A stretch of 64,000 nucleotides of DNA from Usitatibacter palustris (GCF_013003985.1 NZ_CP053073.1:1674001-1738000), one strand, 5' to 3'; positions 33,216-41,437 are shown, numbered from the stretch's first letter. The notes: generated by a model from the letters alone, not told the origin. A program made the numbers and translations.

Positions 33216-34120
33216 CGCCGGCCGAAAGGCAGTCGCGCATCGTCGGGGCGGTATTCGTCGCGGTCGCCGCGGTCGCATTTTCCGGCAAGGCCATCATCAT
33301 CAAGCTCGCGTATCGCTACGGCGTCGATGCCGTGACGCTGCTGGCGCTGCGCATGCTCTTCAGCGCGCCGCTGTTTCTCGTGCTCGGGATCTGGGCCTCG
33401 CGCGCGTTCGATTCCGAGGCGCTCACGCCCGCCGACCACCGCACGGTGATCATCCTGGGGCTGCTCGGCTACTACCTCTCGAGCCTCTTCGATTTCATAG
33501 GCCTGCAGTACATCACCGCGGCGCTCGAGCGCCTGGTGCTGTTCCTGTATCCGACCCTCGTGATGCTGCTCGCCGCGCTGATCTACAAGCGGCCCATCAC
33601 GCGGCGCGACCTCTTCGCGCTCGGCCTCTCGTACCTGGGCATCGTGCTGGTGTTCGCGAACGACCTGTCGATCCAGGGCAGCACCGTGCTCACCGGATCC
33701 TTCTGGGTCTTCCTCTCGGCGCTCTTCTACGCGATCTACCTGCTGGGCAGCGGGCGCCTCGTCACGCGGCTGGGCAGCATGCGCTTCGCCTGCTACGCGG
33801 GCCTCGTGTCGTGCGTGGGGGTCGTCACGCATTTCTTCGTGACGCGCGACGCTTCACTGCTCATGGGGCAGCCCGCCGAGGTGTACTGGCTGGCGTTGCT
33901 GATGGCCGGGGTCTCGACCGTGCTGCCGATCATCCTCACCTCGGAAGGAATCCGTCGCATGGGTTCGAGCCACGCGGCGATGGTGAGCGCGGTGGGTCCC
34001 GTGGCGACGATCTTCCTGGGGTTCTGGTTCCTCGGGGAGCCGATCACGGCGATCCAACTGGCGGGTGCGGCATTGGTGATGGCAGGGGTGTTGGCGATTT
34101 CGCTGCAGAAGAAAAACTAA
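33212..34120 (+). CDS. EamA/DMT-family permease
   Basis: A 302-aa inner-membrane protein with about ten hydrophobic segments in two EamA halves. The first ends near LGIVLVFANDLSIQG; the second contains SSHAAMVSAVGPVATIFLGFWFLGEPITAIQLAGAALVMAGVL, the family's typical end. Members export or import amino acids, nucleotides or other metabolites; the substrate here cannot be told. The ATG at 33212 overlaps the stop of the GGDEF-like gene (ATGA), making it the last gene of the DUF11 operon by layout, though its function may be unrelated. A 99-bp palindromic repeat begins 2 nt after the stop and could end the transcript. Confidence 0.85.
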   Translation: MTPAERQSRIVGAVFVAVAAVAFSGKAIIIKLAYRYGVDAVTLLALRMLFSAPLFLVLGIWASRAFDSEALTPADHRTVIILGLLGYYLSSLFDFIGLQYITAALERLVLFLYPTLVMLLAALIYKRPITRRDLFALGLSYLGIVLVFANDLSIQGSTVLTGSFWVFLSALFYAIYLLGSGRLVTRLGSMRFACYAGLVSCVGVVTHFFVTRDASLLMGQPAEVYWLALLMAGVSTVLPIILTSEGIRRMGSSHAAMVSAVGPVATIFLGFWFLGEPITAIQLAGAALVMAGVLAISLQKKN

Positions 34121-34122
34121 GT

Positions 34123-34247
34123 GTCATCCTGAGGAGCGCAGCGACGAAGGACCTGCTTTAGGGTTTTAACTGTTAACCCCCTAAAGCAGGTCCTTCGGGT
34201 CTTCGACCCTCAGGATGACAGTGATGCTGCGACCCTCAGGATGACAG
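34123..34247. repeat. 99-bp palindromic intergenic repeat, copy 1, plus half copy
   Basis: A palindrome from GTCATCCTGAGG (34123) to CCTCAGGATGACAG (ends 34221) with a central TTTTAACTGTTAA. The arms are partly mismatched: AGCGCAGCGACG on the left against GGGTCTTCGACC on the right. A 17-bp repeat of the right end, GACCCTCAGGATGACAG, follows at 34231-34247. It lies between the permease gene and mdh. Confidence 0.75.
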
Positions 34248-34253
34248 TCGCTT

Positions 34254-34259
34254 TATAAT
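34254..34259 (+). promoter_or_regulatory. probable -10 box of mdh
   Basis: TATAAT, a perfect sigma-70 -10 hexamer, 38 bp before the mdh start and just after the half copy of the palindromic repeat. No convincing -35 hexamer is seen at 16-18 bp spacing. Confidence 0.45.
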
Positions 34260-34296
34260 CACGCCTGACCTCATTCGAACCACTCTGGAGATTTCC

Positions 34297-35283
34297 ATGA
34301 AGAAGCCCATGCGCGTCGCCGTCACCGGCGCCGCCGGCCAGATCGGCTACAGCCTGCTGTTCCGCATTGCCAGCGGTGAAATGCTCGGCAAGGACCAGCC
34401 CGTCATCCTGCAACTGCTCGAGATTCCCGACGAGAAGGCGCAGAAAGCCCTGAAGGGCGTGATGATGGAAGTCGATGACTGCGCCTTCCCGCTGCTCGCC
34501 GGCATGAGCGCGCATTCCGATGCCAACACCGCGTTCAAGGACGTCGATGTCGCGCTGCTCGTCGGTGCCCGCCCGCGCGGCCCCGGCATGGAGCGCAAGG
34601 ATCTGCTCGAAGCCAATGGCGCGATCTTCACGGTGCAGGGCAGGGCGCTCGACGCCGGCGCCTCGCGCAACGTGAAGGTGCTGGTCGTGGGCAACCCCGC
34701 GAACACCAACGCCTACATCGCGATGAAGAGCGCGCCCAGCCTCGACAAGTCGTGCTTCACCGCGATGCTGCGCCTCGACCACAACCGCGCGCTCTCGCAG
34801 CTCGCGACGAAGCTCGGCAAGCCCGTGGCCTCGATCGAGAAGATGATCGTCTGGGGCAACCATTCGCCGACGATGTATCCGGACATCCGCTTCGCGACGG
34901 TCGAAGGCAAGCCCGCCAAGCCGATGCTCAACGACGACGCCTGGTACAAGGACACGTACATCCCGACCGTGGGCAAGCGGGGTGCCGCGATCATCGAGGC
35001 GCGCGGGCTTTCGTCCGCCGCATCGGCCGCGAATGCCGCGATCGATCATGTCCGTGACTGGGTGCTGGGCTCGAATGGCAAGTGGGTCACGATGGGCATC
35101 GCTTCCGACGGCTCGTACGGCATTCCTCAGGACGTGATGTACGGCTTCCCGTGCACCACGGCCAACGGCAAGTTCGAGATGGTGAAGGGCCTGGAAATCG
35201 ACGACTTCTCGCGCGAGCGGATGAACAAGACGCTGGCGGAGCTCGAGGAAGAGCGGGCGGGCGTCGCTCATCTGCTGAAGTAG
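34297..35283 (+). CDS. mdh: malate dehydrogenase
   Basis: A 328-aa cytosolic NAD-dependent malate dehydrogenase, converting malate to oxaloacetate in the TCA cycle. The dinucleotide loop [17 protein letters not shown] is at residues 11-27. The substrate arginines lie in [15 protein letters not shown] and the catalytic Asp/Arg and His in RLDHNRA and [11 protein letters not shown]. Length and motifs match the bacterial mdh type usual in betaproteobacteria. It stands alone between two palindromic repeats, with its own -10 box, away from the sdh-gltA genes near which it often sits in related genomes. A perfect GC stem follows the stop. Confidence 0.96.
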   Translation: MKKPMRVAVTGAAGQIGYSLLFRIASGEMLGKDQPVILQLLEIPDEKAQKALKGVMMEVDDCAFPLLAGMSAHSDANTAFKDVDVALLVGARPRGPGMERKDLLEANGAIFTVQGRALDAGASRNVKVLVVGNPANTNAYIAMKSAPSLDKSCFTAMLRLDHNRALSQLATKLGKPVASIEKMIVWGNHSPTMYPDIRFATVEGKPAKPMLNDDAWYKDTYIPTVGKRGAAIIEARGLSSAASAANAAIDHVRDWVLGSNGKWVTMGIASDGSYGIPQDVMYGFPCTTANGKFEMVKGLEIDDFSRERMNKTLAELEEERAGVAHLLK

Positions 35284-35289
35284 TTCAAC

Positions 35290-35310
35290 AGCGGCGGCAT
35301 CGCCGCCGCT
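35290..35310 (+). terminator. GC stem after mdh
   Basis: AGCGGCGGC and GCCGCCGCT form a perfect 9-bp stem with an ATC loop, 7 nt after the mdh stop. No T run follows; it directly abuts palindromic repeat copy 2. Confidence 0.4.
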
Positions 35311-35409
35311 GTCATCCTGAGGGCCGAAGGCCCGAAGGACCTGCTTCAGGGGTTTAACAGTTAACCCACTCAAGCAGGTCCTTCGGGCCTTCGGCCCTCA
35401 GGATGACAG
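35311..35409. repeat. 99-bp palindromic intergenic repeat, copy 2
   Basis: Same ends (GTCATCCTGAGG to CCTCAGGATGACAG) and same length as the other two copies. The inner arms GGGCCGAAGGCCC and GGGCCTTCGGCCC differ from copy 3 yet remain complementary to each other. The centre is GGTTTAACAGTTAACC. Confidence 0.8.
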
Positions 35410-35440
35410 TTCCTTACGACAGTTCCTTACGACAATTCCT
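35408..35440. repeat. 13-bp tandem duplication
   Basis: AGTTCCTTACGAC occurs at 35408-35420 and 35421-35433, followed by a partial third copy AATTCCT. It joins the end of palindromic copy 2 to the stop of the periplasmic binding protein gene. Likely slippage; no function suggested. Confidence 0.7.
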
Positions 35441-35441
35441 T

Positions 35442-36125
35442 CTATTTCTTCGAAGCGGCCTCGAGCTTCTCGAGTGTCGCCTTCTCCGTCCGCGGATTGC
35501 ACGCGAGATAGAGGTTCTGGATCGGCAGCACCAGGACCTCCTTGATTTCCTTCACGCCGTTCTTCGCGGCGACATCCTTCGCCGTCGCCCTCGTGGTCAC
35601 CCACAGCTCGATGTAGTCCGGATCGGTCTTGGGCTTCGCGAGTCGCGCGGGGTTGTCGGTGTCCTTCTCCGCTTCGCGAATGCTCGACGCGCCTTCGCTG
35701 CGCAGGTAGTCGACCTTCGCGTCGTGTTTCACCGCGCCGATCTTGTGGAAACGCGCTTCCTTGATCGAGGTGACCGGCTTGCTGAACGTGGGCAGCGCGT
35801 AGATCGCCCACTCGTTCGTGGCGATCGGCCCGTACCACTTGAAGAGCCGCTCGCGGCTCGGGACGCGTGCGGTGCTGAAGATGCACGTGTTGGCGTTGCG
35901 CTGGGTGCGCGCATAGGCCTCCTCCCACTTGAGGACGGTCATCTTGCCCTCGAGGCCGGCCTTCTGGATGAGCGCATTCACCGCGTCGGCACCGGTGCCC
36001 TTCACGGCAGTGCCTTCGGCGTAGTTGTACGGCGGGTTGTTCTCGGTGAGCAATTCGAGCGGCTTGGCTTGCGCGGCGAAACAGAATGCGGTGCAGGCGG
36101 CGAGGACGATCGCGTTGCGTTTCAT
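35442..36125 (-). CDS. periplasmic solute-binding protein, family 3 type
   Basis: A 227-aa protein with a signal peptide (MKRNAIVLAACTAFCFAAQA) and a mature start KPLELLTENNPPYNY typical of family-3 amino-acid-type binding proteins. It has the usual follow-on GTGADAVNALIQKAG and WEEAYARTQRNANTCIFSTARVPSRERLFKWYGPI. It is a little short for the family and no permease or ATPase gene is adjacent. So it may be an orphan binding protein or serve as a periplasmic sensor. It is flanked by palindromic repeat copies 2 and 3. Confidence 0.8.
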   Translation of the reverse strand: MKRNAIVLAACTAFCFAAQAKPLELLTENNPPYNYAEGTAVKGTGADAVNALIQKAGLEGKMTVLKWEEAYARTQRNANTCIFSTARVPSRERLFKWYGPIATNEWAIYALPTFSKPVTSIKEARFHKIGAVKHDAKVDYLRSEGASSIREAEKDTDNPARLAKPKTDPDYIELWVTTRATAKDVAAKNGVKEIKEVLVLPIQNLYLACNPRTEKATLEKLEAASKK

Positions 36126-36187
36126 GGCTGGCTCCGTGGGTCCCGGTGTCGGGAATCGGAGATGATTCTAATCCTCTATGTCCAGTT

Positions 36188-36286
36188 GTCATCCTGAGGA
36201 GCGAAGCGACGAAGGACCTGCTTCAGGGGTTTAACTGTTAAACAATTCAAGCAGGTCCTTCGTCGCTTCGCTCCTCAGGATGACAG
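36188..36286. repeat. 99-bp palindromic intergenic repeat, copy 3
   Basis: The best-paired copy: GGAGCGAAGCGACGAAGG on the left is the exact complement of CCTTCGTCGCTTCGCTCC on the right, with a GTTTAACTGTTAAAC centre. It lies between the binding-protein gene and the anti-sigma-like gene. Confidence 0.8.
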
Positions 36287-36295
36287 TGATCTCTT

Positions 36296-36628
36296 CTAGT
36301 CCTCCTGCGACGCGAGCACCAATCCAGTCACTGCGAGCGCCACCGCCGTGCCCATCGCGCCGATGGCCGCGGGGGTCGCGAAGTGGGCCGTGGCGATGTC
36401 GGCGAAGCCCGTGAAGAGCGACGAATCGGACGGCGCGAAGGCGAACGCGAGCATGCAGCCCAGCGCCGTCGAGCCCAGGATCAGCATCGCCTTCCACGTT
36501 ACGAATCGCGGCATCGGGGGCGGCAGCGCGCGCAGCACGCGCGCGCGGAAACCGTCGTCGGAGAGGGGGCGCGCGGCGTCTTCGCGCAGCAGCCGGTCGA
36601 TGGCGTCGCCATCATTCATCGAGGTCAT
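36296..36628 (-). CDS. small membrane protein, likely anti-sigma factor
   Basis: A 110-aa product. The N-terminal cytosolic part (MTSMNDGDAIDRLLREDAAR, then SDDGFRARVLRALPPP) resembles the start of short anti-sigma or RseA-like proteins. Two hydrophobic segments follow (about residues 45-65 and 86-106). No zinc-binding HxxxCxxC motif is seen. Its ATG overlaps the stop of the ECF sigma gene (ATGA), the classical arrangement for a sigma/anti-sigma pair, and this context is the main reason for the call. Confidence 0.65.
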   Translation of the reverse strand: MTSMNDGDAIDRLLREDAARPLSDDGFRARVLRALPPPMPRFVTWKAMLILGSTALGCMLAFAFAPSDSSLFTGFADIATAHFATPAAIGAMGTAVALAVTGLVLASQED

Positions 36629-37179
36629 GGCTTTCCTTTCGTGAGGTACGCGCGCAGCTTGGCCTTGGCGCGCAGGACGTGTGTCTTCACGGTGCCCAGC
36701 GGAATGCCGAGCGATTGCGCGGCCTCGTCGTGCGAGAGGTCCGCGTAGTAGCAGGCGGCGATCGCGGCGCGTTCGCCGTCGGTGAGGGTGGCGAGCGCGC
36801 GCTCGAGATCCACGCGATCGACGACGCCGAGCAGGTTTTCGTCCACGGTCGCGATGGGTTCGGCCGAGCCTTCGTCGTCGTCGAGCGGCAGCTCGTGCTT
36901 CTTCCTTGCTTCGCTTTGCCACGCGTTGAACGCGATGCGGTAGATCCACGTCGAGAACTGCGCCTCGAAGCGGAAGTGCTTCAGGTTGCGCCACGCGAGC
37001 ACGAAGGTTTCCTGCGCGAGGTCGTCGGCGAGCCCCACATCGCCTTTCGTGAGGCGGCGCAGCACCGTGCGCACGCGGCCCTGGTGGCGCGCGATGAGCT
37101 CGGCGTAGGCCGCACGGTCGTCGCCTGCGAGGACCGCGCGGATCAGGTCGGCGTCGGTAGGCGCCGAAGGTTGGGACAT
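36625..37179 (-). CDS. ECF-type RNA polymerase sigma factor
   Basis: A 184-aa sigma-70 family protein. Region 2 is clear (YAELIARHQGRVRTVLRRL, DDLAQETFVLAWRNLKHF, FSTWIYRIAFNAWQSEARK). Region 4 is clear too (ATLTDGERAAIAACYYADLS, EAAQSLGIPLGTVKTHVLRAKAKLR). There is no region 1.1, so it is an extracytoplasmic-function type. It sits between a DUF6249 membrane protein gene 11 nt upstream and an overlapping likely anti-sigma gene. Target promoters cannot be read from this window. ATG 37179 gives the expected N-terminal length. Confidence 0.9.
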   Translation of the reverse strand: MSQPSAPTDADLIRAVLAGDDRAAYAELIARHQGRVRTVLRRLTKGDVGLADDLAQETFVLAWRNLKHFRFEAQFSTWIYRIAFNAWQSEARKKHELPLDDDEGSAEPIATVDENLLGVVDRVDLERALATLTDGERAAIAACYYADLSHDEAAQSLGIPLGTVKTHVLRAKAKLRAYLTKGKP

Positions 37180-37190
37180 CGAGGCGGTGG

Positions 37191-37538
37191 CTAGGACGCG
37201 GGACCGCTGGGCTTGTCGATCGCCCAGGCGATCAGCATCGCGATGCCGATCAATCCCGGGATGAGCCCCACCGACCACGGCCCCTTCACCTCCAGCATCA
37301 GGCACGAAAGCGCGATGCCCAGGCCGATCAGCACCAGCCCGGCCTGCAGGCTCGCGTTGCGCTTCGGGGGCTGCGTCAGCGACGGCGGGACCGGAAGCCC
37401 CTTCTCGGCGAGCCGGGTGATCGTCTCGTGGATCATTCGCTGCCTTCGCAGCTTGTACCAGAGGATTACCCCGACCAGCCCGACGGGCAGGGCGAAGCTG
37501 AACAGCATGCCCGCCAGTGCGAGCGTCTCGTGGGGCAT
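37191..37538 (-). CDS. DUF6249-type small membrane protein
   Basis: A 115-aa protein with three hydrophobic segments (about residues 5-28, 68-86 and 90-108). A cytosolic loop YKLRRQRMIHETITRLAEKGLPVPPSL follows the first; this signature is typical of the DUF6249 family often found with ECF sigma genes. Its role is unknown; a membrane partner or sensor for the sigma/anti-sigma pair is plausible from the shared operon. Confidence 0.7.
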   Translation of the reverse strand: MPHETLALAGMLFSFALPVGLVGVILWYKLRRQRMIHETITRLAEKGLPVPPSLTQPPKRNASLQAGLVLIGLGIALSCLMLEVKGPWSVGLIPGLIGIAMLIAWAIDKPSGPAS

Positions 37539-37610
37539 TCCAGTCTCCAGGGGCCAGGGCGGCCAGCATAACCATGCCCGTAGGACGCGGCCAGCCCCCC
37601 GGACAGATTC

Positions 37611-37658
37611 AAAAAAGGGGACAGTCCCCTTTACGGAAAAGGGGACTGTCCCCTTTTT
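37611..37658 (-). terminator. long perfect inverted repeat acting as terminator
   Basis: The 21-bp arms 37612-37632 and 37637-37658 are fully complementary around ACGG. Each arm is itself a near palindrome (AAAGGGGAC-A-GTCCCCTTT), so a cruciform is possible. Read on the minus strand it follows the MFS gene by 15 nt and ends in TTTTTT, a good rho-independent terminator. The GGGGACAGTCCCC core looks like a dispersed repeat. Confidence 0.65.
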
Positions 37659-37673
37659 AAGTCCTTGTTTCCA

Positions 37674-38993
37674 CTAGTCGCCCGCGTGTTCCTCGGCGAC
37701 GCTTTCGAGCTCGCCGGGCTCCTCGACGGGCGGGAGCTCCTTCATCTGCATCAGCGGGGAGTAGAACGCCACCAACGGGGCGAGGATCAACGCTCCGGCG
37801 CCGGCCATCATCATCGCCTCGCGCAGGCCGAAGACCTCCGCCGCCCAGCCGCCGACAAGGCCGCCCAGAGGGGCGGTCGAGACCGTGAGGCAGATCATCG
37901 TGGCGGTCACGCGGCCCAGCAGCCGATGCGGCGTGACCGACTGGCGCAGCGTGAGGTAGTTGATGAAGAACGTCATCGCCGCGAGGTCGAGTACGAAGAG
38001 GCCGCCGGCGAAGAGCAGCGTCGCGAGCCAGGTGGGCCCCATCGCCGAGCCCATGATCACCCACGCGAGGCCGGTTCCCGAAAGGCCCGCGAGCATCGTC
38101 GGGCCGAAGCCGTAGCGCTTGTTCAGCGGGCCCACGAGGGCGGCCGCGGCGAGCGAGCCCACGCCCGCGAGCATGAACATCACGCCCACGTGGCCCGCGG
38201 AGAACTTCAGTTCGCGCGCGGCGTACACCACGACGATCGCGATGAACATGTGGCGGAAGACCTGCCAGCCCGCGATCGCCCACACGCAAGCGCGCAGGAT
38301 CTTGTTGTTCCAGATCGTGACGAGCCCTTCGCGAATCTCGGTCCTGATCGCTCGCGGCTTCGAGGTCGGCGCGTCCGTCGCGCTCGGCGGAATGCCGCGC
38401 AGCATGATCGCCGAGACGAAGAACGCGCACGCATCGAACAGGATCGCGATCGGCGCCGTGAGCGCCTGGATGAGCGCGCCCGCAAGCCCCGGGCCGATGA
38501 GCTGTGCCGCGGAATCCGAGATGCCGATTTTCGCGTTGGCTTCGGTGAGGTTGTCGCGGCCCACGCGCTCGGTCATGAAGACCTGGTAGGCGGGCCAGCC
38601 GATCACGCCGCCCACGCCCACGAGGAAGCCCACGACATACAGCACGTTCATCGACAGGTGGCCGGTCCACGCGGCGATCGGCACGGCGAGCAGCGCGATG
38701 CCCCGCCCGACGTCGGCGAGGATGATGATCGGCAGCTTCTTCACGCGATCGATCAGCACGCCCGAGAAAAGCCCGAGCAGCGGGAAGGGCAGCGCTTCGA
38801 GCGCGGTGAGAATGCCGATCTCGAACGGGGAGGCGTTCAGCAGCAGCGCCGCGGTGAGCGGCAGCGCGAGGAACGTGACCTGCCCGCCGAAGTGGGTGAT
38901 CGTGAGCGAGCCCCAGAGCTTGGCGAAGTCGGGGTTCCGCCAGAGTCCGAGGGACCACTGGCTGGGGTGGAGCGATTTCAGGAGGGAAGCCAT
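37674..38993 (-). CDS. MFS transporter, EntS/MacB-type exporter family (MFS_3)
   Basis: A 439-aa major facilitator with about twelve hydrophobic segments. LWRNPDFAKLWGSLTITHFGGQVTFLALPLTAALLL at the start, LIDRVKKLPIIILADVGRG in the 2-3 loop and LLGRVTATMICLTVSTAPLGGLVGGWAAEVFGLR late in the chain are features of the EntS-like group. That group exports siderophores or drugs; the substrate is not known here. The start at 38993 is preceded by GGAAAGAAG at good spacing; longer starts at 39011 or 39032 add only Arg-rich residues. An Asp/Glu-rich tail follows the last helix. Confidence 0.85.
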   Translation of the reverse strand: MASLLKSLHPSQWSLGLWRNPDFAKLWGSLTITHFGGQVTFLALPLTAALLLNASPFEIGILTALEALPFPLLGLFSGVLIDRVKKLPIIILADVGRGIALLAVPIAAWTGHLSMNVLYVVGFLVGVGGVIGWPAYQVFMTERVGRDNLTEANAKIGISDSAAQLIGPGLAGALIQALTAPIAILFDACAFFVSAIMLRGIPPSATDAPTSKPRAIRTEIREGLVTIWNNKILRACVWAIAGWQVFRHMFIAIVVVYAARELKFSAGHVGVMFMLAGVGSLAAAALVGPLNKRYGFGPTMLAGLSGTGLAWVIMGSAMGPTWLATLLFAGGLFVLDLAAMTFFINYLTLRQSVTPHRLLGRVTATMICLTVSTAPLGGLVGGWAAEVFGLREAMMMAGAGALILAPLVAFYSPLMQMKELPPVEEPGELESVAEEHAGD

Positions 38994-39328
38994 TGTTGTT
39001 CTTCTTTCCATTGCACGCGCGCGATCACGCATCGCGCATTGCGCGAGACGGGAAGGGGCATCAATGGATGTGGGGCCTGTCTTCCCGCCTCGATTCCGGC
39101 GGGCGGTCGGCCCGGCGGATCAGCTTGCGACGGGGTCCAGCCCCCGTGCGACGCCAACGCCCGAGCCGCCGCGGTTGCCGCGGGGGTCGTTTGGAATGGT
39201 GTGGTTGGGTCGCATGGGTGGTTGATGGTCGTGACGCGGGAATAGGTGCGGCGATTATACGGGCGGCGAGGGGCGGGCGGCAAATGACAGTTATACTTCG
39301 CGCCACTTTCAGACGCGGGGCCACACCC
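38994..39328. other. 335-bp divergent intergenic region
   Basis: It separates the minus-strand MFS gene from the plus-strand DUF47 gene and must hold both promoters. GC-rich short inverted repeats are present (for example CCGCGGTTGCCGCGG near 39172). No gene, clear promoter pair or known RNA was recognised. Confidence 0.4.
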
Positions 39329-39955
39329 ATGTTCGGTCGTCTCCTGCCCCAGGAAGGGCGCTTCTTCGAGCTCTTCGACGCCCACGGGGAGCAGATTGTC
39401 CGCGCCGCCCGGGCGCTCGGCGGCCTGATGTCGAACTTCGGCGAGCGCGAGAAATACGCGAAGGAGATCGACGAAGCCGAGCACGCCGCCGACCGCGTCA
39501 CCGCGGAAGCCGTGCGCATGCTCCACAAGACGTTCATCACGCCGCTCGACCGCGACCAGATCCACCAGCTCGTGAACGGCATGGACGACATCTGCGACCT
39601 CGTCCAGGACACCGCCGAATCGATCTCGCTCTACGACGTCCGCCGCATCACGCCGGAGATGGTGCGCCTCACGGAGATTGCCGTGCGCTGCTGCGAGCGC
39701 GTGAAGGATGTCGTCGCACTCGTGGGCAAGCCCGAATCGGGCGACGTGGTGCTCAAGACCTGCGAGGAGATCGATCGTCTCGAGTCCGACGCCGATCGCG
39801 TGATGCGCGCGGCCATGTCGAGCCTGTTCCGCGAGGAGCAGGACGTGCGCGAGATCATCAAGCTCAAGGCGATCTACGAGCTGCTCGAGGAAATCACCGA
39901 CCGCTGCATGGACGTGGGCAACCTCGCCGAGGGCATCGTCCTCGAGAATTCCTGA
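39329..39955 (+). CDS. DUF47 (PhoU-like) phosphate transport accessory protein
   Basis: A 208-aa all-helical protein of the DUF47/TIGR00153 family: FFELFDAHGEQIVRAARAL near the start, FITPLDRDQIHQLVNGMDDICDLVQDTAESI in the middle and YELLEEITDRCMDVGNLAEGIVLENS at the end. These PhoU-like cytosolic proteins accompany PiT transporters and are thought to gate or regulate them. The PiT gene follows 18 nt downstream, matching that role. ATG 39329 lies at the usual N-terminus (MFGRLLPQEGRFFELF). Confidence 0.9.
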   Translation: MFGRLLPQEGRFFELFDAHGEQIVRAARALGGLMSNFGEREKYAKEIDEAEHAADRVTAEAVRMLHKTFITPLDRDQIHQLVNGMDDICDLVQDTAESISLYDVRRITPEMVRLTEIAVRCCERVKDVVALVGKPESGDVVLKTCEEIDRLESDADRVMRAAMSSLFREEQDVREIIKLKAIYELLEEITDRCMDVGNLAEGIVLENS

Positions 39956-39973
39956 CGCGCCCGGGCGTCTCCC

Positions 39974-40981
39974 ATGACCGGAATCGAGATCGGCCTTGGA
40001 ACCGTGATCCTGCTCGTCGCGCTGGCGCTCATGTTCGACTTCATGAACGGGTTCCACGACGCGGCCAACTCGATCGCGACCGTCGTCTCGACCGGCGTGC
40101 TGCGCCCGCACCATGCGGTGGCCTTTGCGGCGTTCTTCAATTTCGTCGCGGTCTTCATCTTCCACCTGAGCGTGGCGGCGACCATCGGCAAGGGGATCGT
40201 CGACTCGGCGATCGTCGACCAGCACGTGATCTTCGGCGCGCTGATCGGCGCGATCGCGTGGAACGCGATCACCTGGTGGTACGGCTTGCCGTCGTCTTCG
40301 TCGCACGCGCTGATCGGCGGGCTCGTGGGCGCGGCCGTGGCGAAGGCGGGTTTCAGCGGCGTGATCGGTTCGGGCGTCGGCAAGACGGTGCTCTTCATCT
40401 TCCTCTCGCCGGCGCTGGGGTTCCTCTTTGGCGGCTTGCTGCTCGTCCTCATCGCGTGGATCTTCCGCCGCGCCACGCCCTCGCGCGTCGACCGCTATTT
40501 CCGCCGGCTGCAACTCGTCTCGGCCGGCCTCTACAGCCTGGGCCACGGCGGCAACGATGCGCAGAAGACCATCGGCATCGTCTGGCTGGTGCTCATCGCC
40601 GCGAACGTCGAGGGCGCGCGCGAGCAGGTGCCGATGTGGGTCATCGTCTCGTGCTACGTCGCGATCGCGCTGGGCACGCTCTTCGGCGGCTGGCGCATCG
40701 TGAAGACGATGGGACAGAAGATCACCAAGCTCAAGCCCGTCCACGGCTTCTGCGCCGAGACGGGCGGGGCGATCACGCTCTTCCTCGCGACCATGCTGGG
40801 CGTGCCGGTTTCCACCACGCATACGATCACCGGCGCCATCGTCGGTGTCGGCTCGACGCGCAGCGTCAACGCGGTGCGCTGGGGCGTGGCCGGCACGATC
40901 GTCTGGGCGTGGATCTTCACGATTCCCGCCTCGGCCCTGATTGCCGCGATCGCCTGGTGGGTCGGGACGCACCTCCTCTAG
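39974..40981 (+). CDS. pit: PiT-family inorganic phosphate transporter
   Basis: A 335-aa inner-membrane protein. Both PiT signature repeats are present: FDFMNGFHDAANSIATVVST near the N-terminus and GGNDAQKTIGI with FLATMLGVPVSTTHTITGAIVGVG in the second half. About ten hydrophobic segments are seen. The family moves metal-phosphate or phosphate driven by protons or sodium and is low-affinity and often constitutive. Its place directly after the DUF47 gene is the standard two-gene unit. It ends 9 nt before the GNAT gene. Confidence 0.92.
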   Translation: MTGIEIGLGTVILLVALALMFDFMNGFHDAANSIATVVSTGVLRPHHAVAFAAFFNFVAVFIFHLSVAATIGKGIVDSAIVDQHVIFGALIGAIAWNAITWWYGLPSSSSHALIGGLVGAAVAKAGFSGVIGSGVGKTVLFIFLSPALGFLFGGLLLVLIAWIFRRATPSRVDRYFRRLQLVSAGLYSLGHGGNDAQKTIGIVWLVLIAANVEGAREQVPMWVIVSCYVAIALGTLFGGWRIVKTMGQKITKLKPVHGFCAETGGAITLFLATMLGVPVSTTHTITGAIVGVGSTRSVNAVRWGVAGTIVWAWIFTIPASALIAAIAWWVGTHLL

Positions 40982-40990
40982 CCGGCGCGC

Positions 40991-41437
40991 ATGCGCCCAT
41001 TCGCCATGCCCATTACCTGGACGGATCAGCAGGACAACGTCGACTGGACCGAGATGGAGACGCTCTACCGCGTCGCGCCTCTGGGCAACAAGAGCGCCGA
41101 TCTGCTGCGAACGGTGTTCACCAACAGCCGCTACAAGTTCTTCGCCTACGACGAGAAGGGGCTGGTCGCGGCCGGTCGCGCGTTGTCCGATGGCGCCGAT
41201 TGCTCGTATATCTGCGACGTTGCCGTCATGCCGGAGCACCAGGGCACCGGAATAGGCCGCGAGATGGTCTCGCGGCTCGTCGAAGCGTCGCGCGGCCACA
41301 AGAAGATCATTCTCTACTCGGTGCCAGGCAAGGAAGGCTTCTACCGTAAGCTAGGCTTCATGCGACTGCTGACGGCCATGGCGATCTTCGCGAACCAGGC
41401 CGAGGCCATCGAGAAAGGACACCTCGGCGATGCGTAA
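40991..41437 (+). CDS. GNAT-family N-acetyltransferase
   Basis: A 148-aa cytosolic acetyltransferase. The acetyl-CoA loop is VAVMPEHQGTGIGREMVSRL and the following strand-helix is KIILYSVPGKEGFYRKLGF. The acceptor is unknown. It may start at ATG 40991 or at ATG 41006 (MPITWTDQQ); neither has a strong ribosome site. It follows the phosphate transporter closely and overlaps the next gene by 8 nt, suggesting a common transcript. Confidence 0.85.
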   Translation: MRPFAMPITWTDQQDNVDWTEMETLYRVAPLGNKSADLLRTVFTNSRYKFFAYDEKGLVAAGRALSDGADCSYICDVAVMPEHQGTGIGREMVSRLVEASRGHKKIILYSVPGKEGFYRKLGFMRLLTAMAIFANQAEAIEKGHLGDA

